In this document: piece by piece, positions 37,341 through 48,567 of the stretch
Layout of the letters: each line of letters starts with the position of its first letter
Numbering within the stretch: position 1 is the first letter of the stretch
Assembly (NCBI RefSeq): GCF_037414475.1
Contig: NZ_CP147913.1
Span: 4,278,001-4,342,000 of the forward strand
Reading direction: 5' to 3'
DNA length: 64,000 nucleotides
Origin: Myxococcus stipitatus
GTDB lineage: Bacteria; Myxococcota; Myxococcia; Myxococcales; Myxococcaceae
Position numbers and translations under genes: made by a program
Notes under the pieces: generated by a model
Database searches by the model: none
Told to the model about the DNA's origin: nothing
The model's input: only the letters and a program-made list of their open reading frames with translations

Positions 37341-37835
37341 TCAGTGCCCCAGCACCATCTCGTGGCGAGGCAACAGGTGCTCGTCCTCGGCGAGAACGAG
37401 CCGCGCGCGAATCGCCGCCGGGGACGGCGCGACCAACAGCTCCTCGCGAAGCCTGGGGTCGCGCAGCAGCGTGGCGATGCGCGAGAGCACGTTGAGGTGG
37501 AGGCCCGAGGTGTCCATGGGTGACACCAGGCCGACGAAGATGCGCACCAGCCCATCCTCGGCCGCGCCGAACGCCAGGCCGCCCCGGTGGATGCCCAGAC
37601 AGGTGACGATGCGCTCCACGCGAGCAAGCCGGCAGTGAGGCACCGCCACGCCTCCCTCCATCGCCGTGGAGCCCAGGCGCTCGCGCGCCATCAGGTTCAG
37701 CGCCAGCTCACGCGGGGACACACCGGCCCGACGCGCCATCAACCCCGCCAGCTCGTTCAGCACCTCCTCGGGGTCTCTGGCCTCCAGCGAGGGGCGGATG
37801 GCGTCCACGTCCAGGAAATCGGTCCACCTCAACAT
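37341..37835 (-). CDS. PTS EIIA (PtsN-type) domain protein, paralogue
   Basis: A 164-residue protein, colinear with its neighbour: MLRWTDFLD start, VSPRELALNLMARERLGSTA, the phospho-acceptor GGVAVPHCR, and RIFVGLVSPMDTSGLHLNVLSRI. The two clearly arose by tandem duplication and then diverged most at the C-terminus. Phosphorylation by a remote PTS phosphotransferase would switch its binding to a target such as a potassium transporter or kinase, the known role of PtsN in enterobacteria. The possible link to the kdp operon in this window is only suggestive. Confidence 0.88.
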   Translation of the reverse strand: MLRWTDFLDVDAIRPSLEARDPEEVLNELAGLMARRAGVSPRELALNLMARERLGSTAMEGGVAVPHCRLARVERIVTCLGIHRGGLAFGAAEDGLVRIFVGLVSPMDTSGLHLNVLSRIATLLRDPRLREELLVAPSPAAIRARLVLAEDEHLLPRHEMVLGH

Positions 37836-37901
37836 GCCTTCCTCCCAGGGCGGCTCGCCGCCGCCCGCTCGGTGCGTCGCGTGTGGAGCGCCTCGAGCAC
37901 G

Positions 37902-38258
37902 TCAGACGGCGGGGGCCACGCGCTCGCGTCCCGCCAGGACGATGCACGCGGCCAGGACGCGCGGGGCGAAGCGGTCTCGCTCGCTGTCGTCGAACGCGCG
38001 TGCGAGCTGCTCCGGGTCGTCATCCAGGAACAGCGTGGAGCCCAGCCGGTCATACAGATGCTCCAGCAGGCCTCGGCAGCAGGTGCACCGCCGAGCGCCA
38101 TCCAACGCATGTTCCGCACGCGTTCGCGCGTCGGCCAGTCGCTCCACGCCCAACATCCGCACCGCCTTGAGCGGCGCCTCACAGGGCGGCGGGGCGGCCT
38201 GCCCGTGGGCCAGCGAGTGGAACAGGGGCAGCGACTTCATGAATTGGGACAGCCACAT
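37902..38258 (-). CDS. Small cysteine-containing protein, unknown function
   Basis: A 118-residue protein; ATG 38258 has GGAGG five bases upstream. The frame stays open further (to 38423) with several cysteines, so a longer form cannot be excluded. The protein is mostly helical and has a compact cysteine cluster (RRCTCCRGLL), which might bind a metal or form disulfides. No domain recognised. It precedes the PtsN-like pair on the same strand with a 66-bp gap. Confidence 0.55.
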   Translation of the reverse strand: MWLSQFMKSLPLFHSLAHGQAAPPPCEAPLKAVRMLGVERLADARTRAEHALDGARRCTCCRGLLEHLYDRLGSTLFLDDDPEQLARAFDDSERDRFAPRVLAACIVLAGRERVAPAV

Positions 38259-38513
38259 GGGGTCCTCCGCGCCGGGCCCCGACAGCGCCCGGACGCATCC
38301 CTCCCATCGCATCCGCCATGCCAGCAGAGCCCCCGCCAGATGCTCGGAATCCGGGCACCTTTTCGCGCAAGGCCCCAGGGCCACCTTGCAGTCCGCAACC
38401 CGCGCCCCTTGGGGGCACAGCACGTTGCGAGCTCCACCCCAGGCCCGAGAGCCCGAGGCCCCGTTCGTACGCCTGCACGCCGACCCTCGGGGCCACTATC
38501 ATGCGCGCCCCTC

Positions 38514-39404
38514 ATGAAACGTCTCACCTCGACCCTCCTCTTCTCCCTGCTGCTCTGCGCGTGCGGCGACTCCAACTCCGGGCCCCCGAAGCCGGACGTG
38601 GAGCGCGGCCCCCGCGCGATTCCCCTCGAAGGAGACCCCAACGGCCTGTTCTGGGACGCCGCCACCGAGACGCTCTACATCGCGGACGACCAGAACCACC
38701 GCATCCTCAAGTACCGCGATGGGGAAGGTGTCTCCGTCGCGGCCACGCTGCCGGACGCGCCCCCGGACAGCACCAACCTGGGCGAGGTCGTCCGCCTCCA
38801 GGACGGCACGCTCGTCACCGTGCGCTTCGGCTTCGGCACCGCGGGCGCGGTGCTGTTCGTCCGTCCGGATGGAACCCCTGGCAAGGTGCCGGGACTGCCC
38901 ACCAACCGCCGCCGCATCGGCCTCACGGTGACCCAGGACGGGCGCATCCTCGACAGCTACTTCGTGCGCAACAACAACGTGAACGTCGGCTCGGTGGCGC
39001 AGGTCTCGCTGGCGGATGGCTCGGAGACGGAGCTGGTGGGCGCGCTGCAGAAGCCGGTGGGCGTGCTGGCCGTGGACGACACGCTCTACATCGCGGACCA
39101 GCTTGCCGGGAAGGTGTACCGCTCGCCGCTGTCCAACCCCTCCGCGCTCACCACGCTGGCCACCATCACCGAGCCGGACCTCCTGGCCCTGGGGCCGGGC
39201 GGCGCGCTGCTCACCGGGACGCGGGCGGGCTCCGTGCTGCGCATCTCCACCACCGACGGCGCGACGTCCGCGCTGGCCACGGGCTTCCAGCAGGTGCGCG
39301 GCATCGCCTACGACGCGGCCAACCGCCGGCTCTTCGCGGCGGACCATGACCGCGACGAGACCAACGGCACCACGCACTTCCTCCAAATCATCCCGGTCGA
39401 CTGA
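38514..39404 (+). CDS. Lipoprotein with NHL/SMP-30-like beta-propeller
   Basis: A 296-residue protein with a lipoprotein signal (TSTLLFSLLLCAC, lipobox Cys about 17). The body is a series of about six strand-rich repeats such as NGLFWDAATETLYIADDQNHRILKY, LAVDDTLYIADQLAGKVYR and IAYDAANRRLFAADHD, the LYIAD-type motif typical of NHL or SMP-30-like propellers. Such propellers bind small ligands or proteins. It overlaps the following porin gene by TGATG, so the two are translationally coupled and may work together on the outer membrane. Confidence 0.82.
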   Translation: MKRLTSTLLFSLLLCACGDSNSGPPKPDVERGPRAIPLEGDPNGLFWDAATETLYIADDQNHRILKYRDGEGVSVAATLPDAPPDSTNLGEVVRLQDGTLVTVRFGFGTAGAVLFVRPDGTPGKVPGLPTNRRRIGLTVTQDGRILDSYFVRNNNVNVGSVAQVSLADGSETELVGALQKPVGVLAVDDTLYIADQLAGKVYRSPLSNPSALTTLATITEPDLLALGPGGALLTGTRAGSVLRISTTDGATSALATGFQQVRGIAYDAANRRLFAADHDRDETNGTTHFLQIIPVD

Positions 39405-40588
39405 TGCGACAGCCCCTGTGGATGCTGCTCGGGGCGCTGGCCTGCACGCCGGCGCTCGCGGAGGAGGCATGGGTGCGGCCCACGCTGGTGGGCGAAGTGG
39501 ACTACCGGCAGCACGCCTCGGACGTGGAGGGCTTCAGCGGCTTCACCCTCGCGCGGCTGCGCCTGGGCGCGGAGGCCCGCCCCCTGCCGTGGCTGGTGGC
39601 CCGGGGCGTGGCGGAGTGGGCCCAGGAGAAGCCCGCCCTGATTGACGCCTTCGTCGCGGTGCGGCTGGTGAAGGACCTGCGCCTGTCGCTGGGCTTCATG
39701 AAGACGCCGCTGTTCGCCAGCGCGTACGACGAGCACCTGGAGGCCCGCGCCATCCCCGAGCTGACCGGGCTCACCCAGGCCTTCTGGCCACGAAGAGACT
39801 TGGGACTGGAGGCGCGCTGGACGCCGTCCACGCTGCCGCTGGAGACCTGGGTGCGCGTGGGCAATGGCTCCCGCAGTCCCCTGGGCAATGACAACCAGCT
39901 CCCCGCGCTGGATGTCCGCGTGGATGGCCGATGGGGCCGCGCGATGGGCACGGCCGAGTCCTTCTGGGGCCTGCGTGTCGGCGCTGGCGCCCATGTGGAG
40001 AGCGCCTATGACCGCGCGGGCATCGGCGGCATCGGACCCCAGGGCTTCGTCTACTACCGGCCTCCCCCCGTGAGCGGACCGCGCACGGTGACGGAGGCCC
40101 ATGCCCGCGTGGACGTGGGCCCCGTGCGCGTGGTCGCCGAGGCCGCCGCCGCGTGGGAGCGCCGCTCGCGCGACACGGACGGCAACCCCGACACACCCCG
40201 CGAAGCCCTGCCGGAGCTGCAGAGCCAGGGCGCCACGCTGGAGGTGTCCTGGGTCGTCTGGGGAAGGCCGCGCACGGACGCGCCCACCTGGCCCCAGGCG
40301 AGCGAGGGCTCCGTCGAGGCGCTTCAAGCCCTGCGCGAAGGACAGCTCCCGCACGGCGCGCTGGAGGTCGCCGGCCGCGTCGAGCGGCTGTGGCTGGGCC
40401 GAGGCGCCGCCGACGTCACCTCGGGAGGCTCGCTGAGTGGAGCGCTCGCGGTGCGCTGGTGGGCCACGTCGTTCTTGGGCGTGGGCCTGGCGGGGTACGT
40501 GCAGCGCTACGACTCCGCGCCGCTGGAGGAGCCGGACCGGAGGACGTCGTGGATGGCGTTGGCGCGCACCACGGTGAGCTTCCACTGA
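39404..40588 (+). CDS. Outer-membrane porin-like beta-barrel protein
   Basis: A 394-residue protein with a Sec signal (cleavage after ALA, near residue 19). The mature sequence is full of alternating strands with aromatic girdle residues (RLRLGAEARPLPWLVARGVAEWA, LRLSLGFMKTPLFASAYDEH), ends in the C-terminal phenylalanine-containing strand SWMALARTTVSFH, and resembles phosphate-selective porin O/P-type proteins (LGFMKTPLF phrase). It forms a coupled pair with the propeller lipoprotein. Substrate unknown. Confidence 0.82.
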   Translation: MRQPLWMLLGALACTPALAEEAWVRPTLVGEVDYRQHASDVEGFSGFTLARLRLGAEARPLPWLVARGVAEWAQEKPALIDAFVAVRLVKDLRLSLGFMKTPLFASAYDEHLEARAIPELTGLTQAFWPRRDLGLEARWTPSTLPLETWVRVGNGSRSPLGNDNQLPALDVRVDGRWGRAMGTAESFWGLRVGAGAHVESAYDRAGIGGIGPQGFVYYRPPPVSGPRTVTEAHARVDVGPVRVVAEAAAAWERRSRDTDGNPDTPREALPELQSQGATLEVSWVVWGRPRTDAPTWPQASEGSVEALQALREGQLPHGALEVAGRVERLWLGRGAADVTSGGSLSGALAVRWWATSFLGVGLAGYVQRYDSAPLEEPDRRTSWMALARTTVSFH

Positions 40589-40628
40589 CGAAGCAGACGC
40601 GGCCCGCGCGGCCTGGGCGGAACACCGC

Positions 40629-40997
40629 TCAGCGCAGCGCGCGGCCGTGGAGGCGGGCCAGCTCCTGGCAGGCCCCCTGACACTCCGGGAAGTGCAGGAG
40701 GAAGCGGGCCTGCTCACGGCAGCGAGGGACCAGCCCCTGGTGCGTGGGTGTGCCGCACAAGCGCTGGAAGCCCTCCCACTCCTGCTGGAACGCGGCGGCG
40801 CGCTCCTCGGGCTCCAGCGCGTGGACCGCGCGGCGCTCCGAGGCCAGCCACCCCACCACCGCCGCCATCGCGCCTCCCAGGAGGAAGACGCGCACCAGGT
40901 CCTTCCACCAGGGGCTCGCCAGGGAGGCCGGCGCCGGGGGCGTCGTGTCATCAAGAGGCGGGGGCGCAACGGGGGACAGGAACGGCTTGGGACGCAT
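40629..40997 (-). CDS. Small membrane protein with four conserved cysteines
   Basis: A 122-residue protein from ATG 40997; a TTG at 41015 is another start, and no good ribosome-binding site is seen. It has a proline-rich N-terminus, one membrane span (about 35-53, VRVFLLGGAMAAVVGWLA) and a soluble end with four cysteines: FQRLCGTP...PRCREQARFLLHFPECQGACQEL. The C-terminal part is clearly paralogous to the protein encoded at 41165-41530. Both have a short helical region AL-P-x-x-R-x-A-x-F-Q-E and the same Cys spacing, suggesting two disulfides in the periplasm. Function unknown. Confidence 0.68.
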   Translation of the reverse strand: MRPKPFLSPVAPPPLDDTTPPAPASLASPWWKDLVRVFLLGGAMAAVVGWLASERRAVHALEPEERAAAFQQEWEGFQRLCGTPTHQGLVPRCREQARFLLHFPECQGACQELARLHGRALR

Positions 40998-41164
40998 GCG
41001 CGACTTCAAGGGCAATCCCCGTGCCGGACACGGGGACGCACCTCTCCAGGGAGCAAGTCACCGTGCGCCCCAGGGCGCCTTGCATTCAGCAAGCAGGGCC
41101 CCGCGTGGAGCCGTGCATCGCGCAAGACCTTCGCCGTTGAGTCGCCGACAGTTGACCCAGGGCG

Positions 41165-41530
41165 TCAACGCACGGCGCTGCGCAGCGCGGGGGCGAGCTC
41201 CTGACGGCAGGCCTCGTCACACTCGGAGAAGCGCAGCAGGAACTCCGCCTGCTTCTGACAGCGCTGGGGAAGGCGCGGGCCCGCGTCGGCCAGGCACAGG
41301 AGGCGGAAGCTGTCGCGCGTCTCCTGGAAGAGGGCCTCGCGCTGGGCGGGGGACAGCGCGTTGAGGGCGCGATTCTCTCCGCCCTGGAGATAGCCCCACA
41401 CCAGGGCGAGCACCACCACCACCGCGGCCAGGACCACCACCTGCCGGACGCGCTTCTGGTTGCGAGTCGGCGGCCGGTCGCGGGTGAAGATGTTCTGTTC
41501 TTCCCCCTCCTCGTTCCCGTTCAAACCCAT
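41165..41530 (-). CDS. Small membrane protein with four conserved cysteines, paralogue
   Basis: A 121-residue protein starting at ATG 41530 with CAGGG upstream. The N-terminus is acidic then basic, followed by one membrane span (about 30-48, QVVVLAAVVVVLALVWGYL) and the four-cysteine domain: LLCLADAG...QRCQKQAEFLLRFSECDEACRQEL. It is divergent from the AlgB-like regulator at 41797 and shares its 266-bp promoter region, which carries the 22-bp element. No family recognised. Confidence 0.7.
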   Translation of the reverse strand: MGLNGNEEGEEQNIFTRDRPPTRNQKRVRQVVVLAAVVVVLALVWGYLQGGENRALNALSPAQREALFQETRDSFRLLCLADAGPRLPQRCQKQAEFLLRFSECDEACRQELAPALRSAVR

Positions 41531-41612
41531 AGGGCCCTGTTCCACCGCAATCCGCGAAACAACGCCAGCATTCCTTGTCTCCGGTGTGAAGGAGGCGTCA
41601 CCCCTGGGTGGG

Positions 41613-41634
41613 TTGCAAGCTGCACGACAGGGCC
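41613..41634 (+). promoter_or_regulatory. 22-bp element shared with the bbp2-kdp promoter region
   Basis: The element reads TTGCAA, one variable base (G here), then CTGCACGACAGGGCC. It recurs with a single difference (C) at 59836-59857, upstream of the bbp2-kdp operon. Looser relatives follow at 41642-41657 (TTGCGGACCGCACGG) and 41705-41722 (TGCAAGTCGCACGG). It lies about 90 bp before a candidate sigma-54 promoter, the usual distance for a binding site of an NtrC-family regulator. Confidence 0.75.
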
Positions 41635-41721
41635 GGGCGCGGGTTGCGGACCGCACGGAGGGCGCGGGAGGGAGGACGGGGAAGCCCCCGGGAAGACTCG
41701 CGTCATGCAAGTCGCACGGCC

Positions 41722-41737
41722 CGGCGCGAGGGCTGCA
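41722..41737 (+). promoter_or_regulatory. Candidate sigma-54 promoter of the AlgB-like regulator
   Basis: cGGCGCG-aggg-cTGCA keeps the invariant GG (41723-41724) and GC (41735-41736) with 12-base spacing but has three mismatches to consensus. Predicted start near 41748 would exclude ATG 41752 and fits the ATG at 41797, with a 49-base leader containing GGGGGAG. Confidence 0.45.
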
Positions 41738-41796
41738 CTTAGAATCAGGCCATGGAAGCACGGACGGAAACGGGCCCTGTCTCGGGGGAGCGCCCC

Positions 41797-43137
41797 ATGC
41801 GGGTGCTGGTGGTGGACGATGAGCGCAACATCCGGCACACGTTGCGCGTGTGTCTGGAGGGGTTCGGCTGCGAGGTGCGCGAGGCGGCCACGCCCGAGGC
41901 GGCCCTGGCGGCACTCGCCCAGGGGCCCGCCGACCTGGCCTTCGTCGACCTGAGGCTCGGCACCGCGAGCGGGTTGGACCTGCTGCCCCGGCTGCTCGCC
42001 GAATCACCCAACCTGGATGTGGTGCTCATCACCGCGTACGCGACGTTCGACACGGCGGTGGAGGCGGTGCGGCGGGGCGCCCGGGACTATCTGCCCAAGC
42101 CCTTCACGCCCGCGCAGATTCGCCATGTGCTGGACCGCTCGCGGGAGCACCGGGCGCTGTCGTCGCAGCTGGAGAGCCTGGAGGGGCAGCTCGCGCAGGC
42201 GGTACCGGAGGCCACGCTGGAGACGGCGTCCCCCGTGATGCACGCGGCCATCGGATTGGTGTCGCGCGCGGCGACGTCCGACGCGGCGGTGCTGCTGCGC
42301 GGAGAGAGCGGCACGGGCAAGGGCGTGCTCGCGCGGGCGCTGCACTCGATGAGCGCGCGGAGGCGGCGGCCCTTCGTCACGGTGAACTGCCCCACGCTGT
42401 CCGAGCAGCTGCTGGCCAGTGAGCTGTTCGGCCATGTGCGCGGGGCCTTCACGGGGGCGGTGAAGGACCAGCCCGGGCGCGTGGAGCAGGCGGAGGGCGG
42501 CACGCTGTTCCTGGATGAAATCGCGGAGATGAGTCCGTCGCTCCAGGCGCAGCTGCTGCGCTTCCTCCAGGAGAAGCAGTTCGAGCGGCTGGGCGAGGGT
42601 CGCACGCGCAAGGCGGACGTGCGCGTGGTGGCGGCGACCAATCGCGACCTGGAGAAGGACGTCGCCGAGGGGCGCTTCCGCGAGGACCTGTTCTACCGGC
42701 TCAATGTCATCGAGGTGAAGCTGCCCGCCTTGCGCGAGCGGCCGGAGGATTTGCTGCCGCTGGCGAGGCGCTTCGTGACGTTCTTCGCGAAGACGGCCCA
42801 GCGGCCGGCGACGCCGGAGTTGTCGCCCGCGACGGAGCGGATGCTGCTGGCATATCCCTGGCCAGGCAACGTGCGTGAGATGCGCAACGCCGTGGAGCGG
42901 GCGCTCATCGTGTGGCCCGCCGGAGTGTTGGAACCGCAAGCGTTTCCGGAGCGAATCGCGGCGGCGGCGGGCTCGGTGGTGACGCTGGGCGGGCCCCACA
43001 CGCTGGAGGAGGTGGAGCGCGAGCATACCCTGCGCGTCATGGCCTCCGCGCCCACCCTGGATGAAGCCGCGAAGGTGCTGGGCATCGACGCGTCCACCTT
43101 GTGGCGCAAGCGAAAGAAATACGAATCCGGGAGCTGA
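41797..43137 (+). CDS. AlgB-like NtrC-family response regulator
   Basis: A 446-residue protein from ATG 41797, which has GGGGGAG and begins directly with RVLVVDDERNIRHTL; an in-frame ATG at 41752 adds 15 residues of less coding-like codon use. Receiver domain (1-115) with phospho-acceptor Asp in FVDLRLG; AAA+ domain with GESGTGKG, GAFTGA, LFLDEIAEM; and a C-terminal helix-turn-helix ending LDEAAKVLGIDASTLWRKRKKY. The order, the receiver wording and the HTH agree with P. aeruginosa AlgB, the partner of kinase KinB. No kinase is adjacent; the KinB-like kinase at 50834-52678 in the kdp operon is the best candidate partner. A shared 22-bp element upstream of both supports this. Confidence 0.9.
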   Translation: MRVLVVDDERNIRHTLRVCLEGFGCEVREAATPEAALAALAQGPADLAFVDLRLGTASGLDLLPRLLAESPNLDVVLITAYATFDTAVEAVRRGARDYLPKPFTPAQIRHVLDRSREHRALSSQLESLEGQLAQAVPEATLETASPVMHAAIGLVSRAATSDAAVLLRGESGTGKGVLARALHSMSARRRRPFVTVNCPTLSEQLLASELFGHVRGAFTGAVKDQPGRVEQAEGGTLFLDEIAEMSPSLQAQLLRFLQEKQFERLGEGRTRKADVRVVAATNRDLEKDVAEGRFREDLFYRLNVIEVKLPALRERPEDLLPLARRFVTFFAKTAQRPATPELSPATERMLLAYPWPGNVREMRNAVERALIVWPAGVLEPQAFPERIAAAAGSVVTLGGPHTLEEVEREHTLRVMASAPTLDEAAKVLGIDASTLWRKRKKYESGS

Positions 43138-43202
43138 GCGTCGCGGGAGACACGCACGCTTCGGCTCCAGAATCACACACGCTGGACGCCCCTCGGCAAT
43201 CT

Positions 43203-43247
43203 GGAACGGTTCCTCGCGTTTGGTATGTCTGGAGGACAGGAACGTTC
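43203..43247 (+). promoter_or_regulatory. Paired GGAAC palindromes before the Ser/Thr kinase gene
   Basis: GGAACGGTTCC (43203-43213) is a perfect 11-bp palindrome, and a second, GGAACGTTC (43239-43247), lies 36 bp further on, within the 133-bp gap before the kinase start. Shared GGAAC-GTTC half-sites suggest one dimeric regulator, but the regulator is not identifiable here. Confidence 0.35.
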
Positions 43248-43270
43248 TTCGTGGTTGGGGGTGTCCGCCT

Positions 43271-46384
<3,114 letters not shown>

Positions 46385-46582
46385 CGGAGGTCTCGTTCGG
46401 GGATGGCGCGACGGGTGGCCGATGCCCGCAAGCTCTTGACCAACCCCGGACCCAGTAGACCAGACCGCCCCCCTCTCCTCGCGGACACCTGACCTGGCCC
46501 TGGAGAGGGAACGACTTCGACGCCGTCCCAAGATTGTTGGCGAAAAGACGGAGGGATAGGCCCGCACAGAGGCGGAGGTAGG

Positions 46583-47053
46583 TCAGGACTCGTCGTCGGG
46601 AAGGAGGGTCCGGAGAAGCTCATCGTCCGGGCCGAGGGGGCGCCAGCCCGCGGGTGGCGGATAGGCACGAAGCGCCGCCCTGGCCTGTCTCACGCGCTCC
46701 TCATGCGTCACTGGGGTGTAGCCACTCCAACGGGCGAGCACCTGGGCAATATCGAATCGGTTGGTGTCATCCACGATGGACGGCCATCCGTTGGGGAACT
46801 GCGCGTGCAGTTCGCGCACGAATTGCCCTCGCACCAAACGGGTCAGCCGTTTGCTCCGCTCCGCCTCTGCCACCAGACCACTGAAGACCTGGACCCCAGC
46901 GACATCGTCCTTGCCCAGCACTTCGGCCAGCTCAACCAACGAAGCCGTCGGACGAGATTCCGCGAAGGCGGTGAGGGAGTCGTAACCCAACTCACGGACC
47001 CGCTCATACAGGCGGGCCTTCCAGTTCCCCTCCCATGAACGTCCGTCGGTCAT
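46583..47053 (-). CDS. Probable immunity protein for the SitA-like toxin
   Basis: A 156-residue protein whose start overlaps the toxin stop (ATGA), so it is translationally coupled directly after it. It is an acidic, mostly helical soluble protein without signal peptide (KARLYERVRELGYDSLTAFAESRPTASLVELAEVLGKDDVAG). No enzymatic motif is visible. In myxobacterial Sit loci the small gene directly after the toxin encodes a specific cytoplasmic immunity protein, SitI; position and size fit, but sequence families of SitI are very diverse. Codon use looks less GC-biased than in the neighbours. Confidence 0.7.
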   Translation of the reverse strand: MTDGRSWEGNWKARLYERVRELGYDSLTAFAESRPTASLVELAEVLGKDDVAGVQVFSGLVAEAERSKRLTRLVRGQFVRELHAQFPNGWPSIVDDTNRFDIAQVLARWSGYTPVTHEERVRQARAALRAYPPPAGWRPLGPDDELLRTLLPDDES

Positions 47054-48567
47054 CGACTCCGCCCCATCGTGAACCTCATTGGGATGTCGTACTCCTTCAG
47101 GTAGCCCGCGACGAGCTTCATGATCTCGCTCCGCGTCAGCACCCTGCCCGTTTCGGCTTCTGCATCGCGTAAGACCTTCATGATCATCCGGTTCCACTCA
47201 CCAGGCCACATCCGTCCCAGCTTCCAGTTTCCCCCACCGTGAATCGCCTCGTGTTGGGACTGCTCCAGCCTCACGCAGAACTGGTCGATGTCCATGTCTC
47301 CCTTGAAGCCGCGCTGCTCGAACCACTCGCGATGCTCCTTGGGCAAGACATGGTGCTTCGGAGCGTCGGACATGCCCGCCCCCGCTCTTCCCGTCACCCG
47401 CATGCCGCGCACCTCGGGGCTGTCCCCCAACGCTTCACGCACGCCCTCCGGCAAATCCTGATGCGCCTGCGCCATCAGTACTTGCCCACCGTGAATCCGG
47501 ACGGCGGCGCTGACGGCCGGAAGTGAGATGACGCCCGCCTGCACGAGCCTCCGCATCATCTCCACCCATTCCGCGGAGACGACGATTCGCGAGCCCACCA
47601 TCACCCCGCCTGAGCTCATCACGAGGCCCACACCCAGCGTCGCGGGGCCCGCTGGAGGCAGTCGCGGAAGCGACATCTTCAGCGTGGAAATCATCGTGAG
47701 CATCTCCAACACCTGCGCCGCCGCGATGACCTTCTCACCGAACTTCATGGTGGAGCGGGTCTCCGCATGAAGTGTGGCGAACTCCCGACTCAACCGGCCC
47801 ATCAACTCGGGCATGGAGACTGCCGCCGCCTCGACCCGTTCCGGGTCCAGTGAAGCGAGGTCCTTCAACGTGGGCTCCATCAAGCCCTGGACCCGATGCA
47901 GGTCCACGAACAACTTCTCCACACTGCACATGGGGCAGTGCCGAAGCACCGCGTCCGCGAGTTGGAGGAAGTCCACCCAGGTCGCCAACAACAACGTCCC
48001 GAACATCGCGGCTTGAAGCTTGGGCCCGGTCATCTGGAGGAGGGCCGACTCCATGTCCCCATCACCTACCTCGGAAGCCACATCCGTCAGCACGGTGGCG
48101 CTCCCGAGCGCCCCATGGAGCCACGTCAATTGAGTGGAACCCTGTTCGACGTAGCGAGTGAACACCCCACCGAGCCCCCATCCTCCAAGAGCTGGAGCAC
48201 GTTCCGCCAACGCAGTGAACACCCCTTCAACGCCATCCATCGACACCGTCACCCCACCGATGGCATCGACGACCGCCTGCCGCGCCGGCACAGGACTCGG
48301 CACACCCCCGCCGACCGCGGCAGACGAAGTCCCAGGCCCCCCATGCGCTGCATTCCGACCGCCCCCTAAATGACGCCAGAACCGCTGTCGAACCTCGGGC
48401 CCCGCGATGGCATGCGCACGCTCGTCGCGCGGCGACTCTTCCCTCTCGGAGAACGTCGCCACGCGAGGCACATAGCCCAGCGTTGCACCACGCTCGACGG
48501 TACGTGGCACCGACGCGCATCCCGTAGTCAGCAGCAACACGGCCGCAACCAGGATCTCAGCGCGCAT
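47050..48567 (-). CDS. SitA-like polymorphic lipoprotein toxin with HNH-type nuclease end
   Basis: A 505-residue lipoprotein; start at ATG 48567, overlapping the preceding gene by 11 bp and having GGGGGTGG upstream. Lipobox LTTGC at about residue 17. The long middle region (about 40-390) is helical with hydrophobic stretches. The last 100 residues contain HHVLPKEHREWFEQRGF, DIDQFCVRLEQSQHEAIHGGG and MWPGEWNRMIM, the wording of DUF2380/TIGR02269 myxobacterial lipoproteins, in which the histidines resemble an HNH-like nuclease. SitA toxins are transferred between kin by outer-membrane exchange. It is followed at once by a probable immunity gene. The nuclease assignment is from motif likeness only. 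Confidence 0.85.
   Translation of the reverse strand: MRAEILVAAVLLLTTGCASVPRTVERGATLGYVPRVATFSEREESPRDERAHAIAGPEVRQRFWRHLGGGRNAAHGGPGTSSAAVGGGVPSPVPARQAVVDAIGGVTVSMDGVEGVFTALAERAPALGGWGLGGVFTRYVEQGSTQLTWLHGALGSATVLTDVASEVGDGDMESALLQMTGPKLQAAMFGTLLLATWVDFLQLADAVLRHCPMCSVEKLFVDLHRVQGLMEPTLKDLASLDPERVEAAAVSMPELMGRLSREFATLHAETRSTMKFGEKVIAAAQVLEMLTMISTLKMSLPRLPPAGPATLGVGLVMSSGGVMVGSRIVVSAEWVEMMRRLVQAGVISLPAVSAAVRIHGGQVLMAQAHQDLPEGVREALGDSPEVRGMRVTGRAGAGMSDAPKHHVLPKEHREWFEQRGFKGDMDIDQFCVRLEQSQHEAIHGGGNWKLGRMWPGEWNRMIMKVLRDAEAETGRVLTRSEIMKLVAGYLKEYDIPMRFTMGRSR

Noticed and set aside
41012..41026. Sigma-54-like sequence on the minus strand before the gene at 40629-40997
   Set aside because: GG and GC have correct spacing, but the predicted start would be only about 3 bp from the start codon, so it is uncertain and not listed as a promoter.
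41080..41100. Possible third copy of the 22-bp element upstream of the gene at 40629-40997
   Set aside because: TTGCA and GCAGGGCC are present but with a one-base gap and several mismatches; the likeness may be chance.
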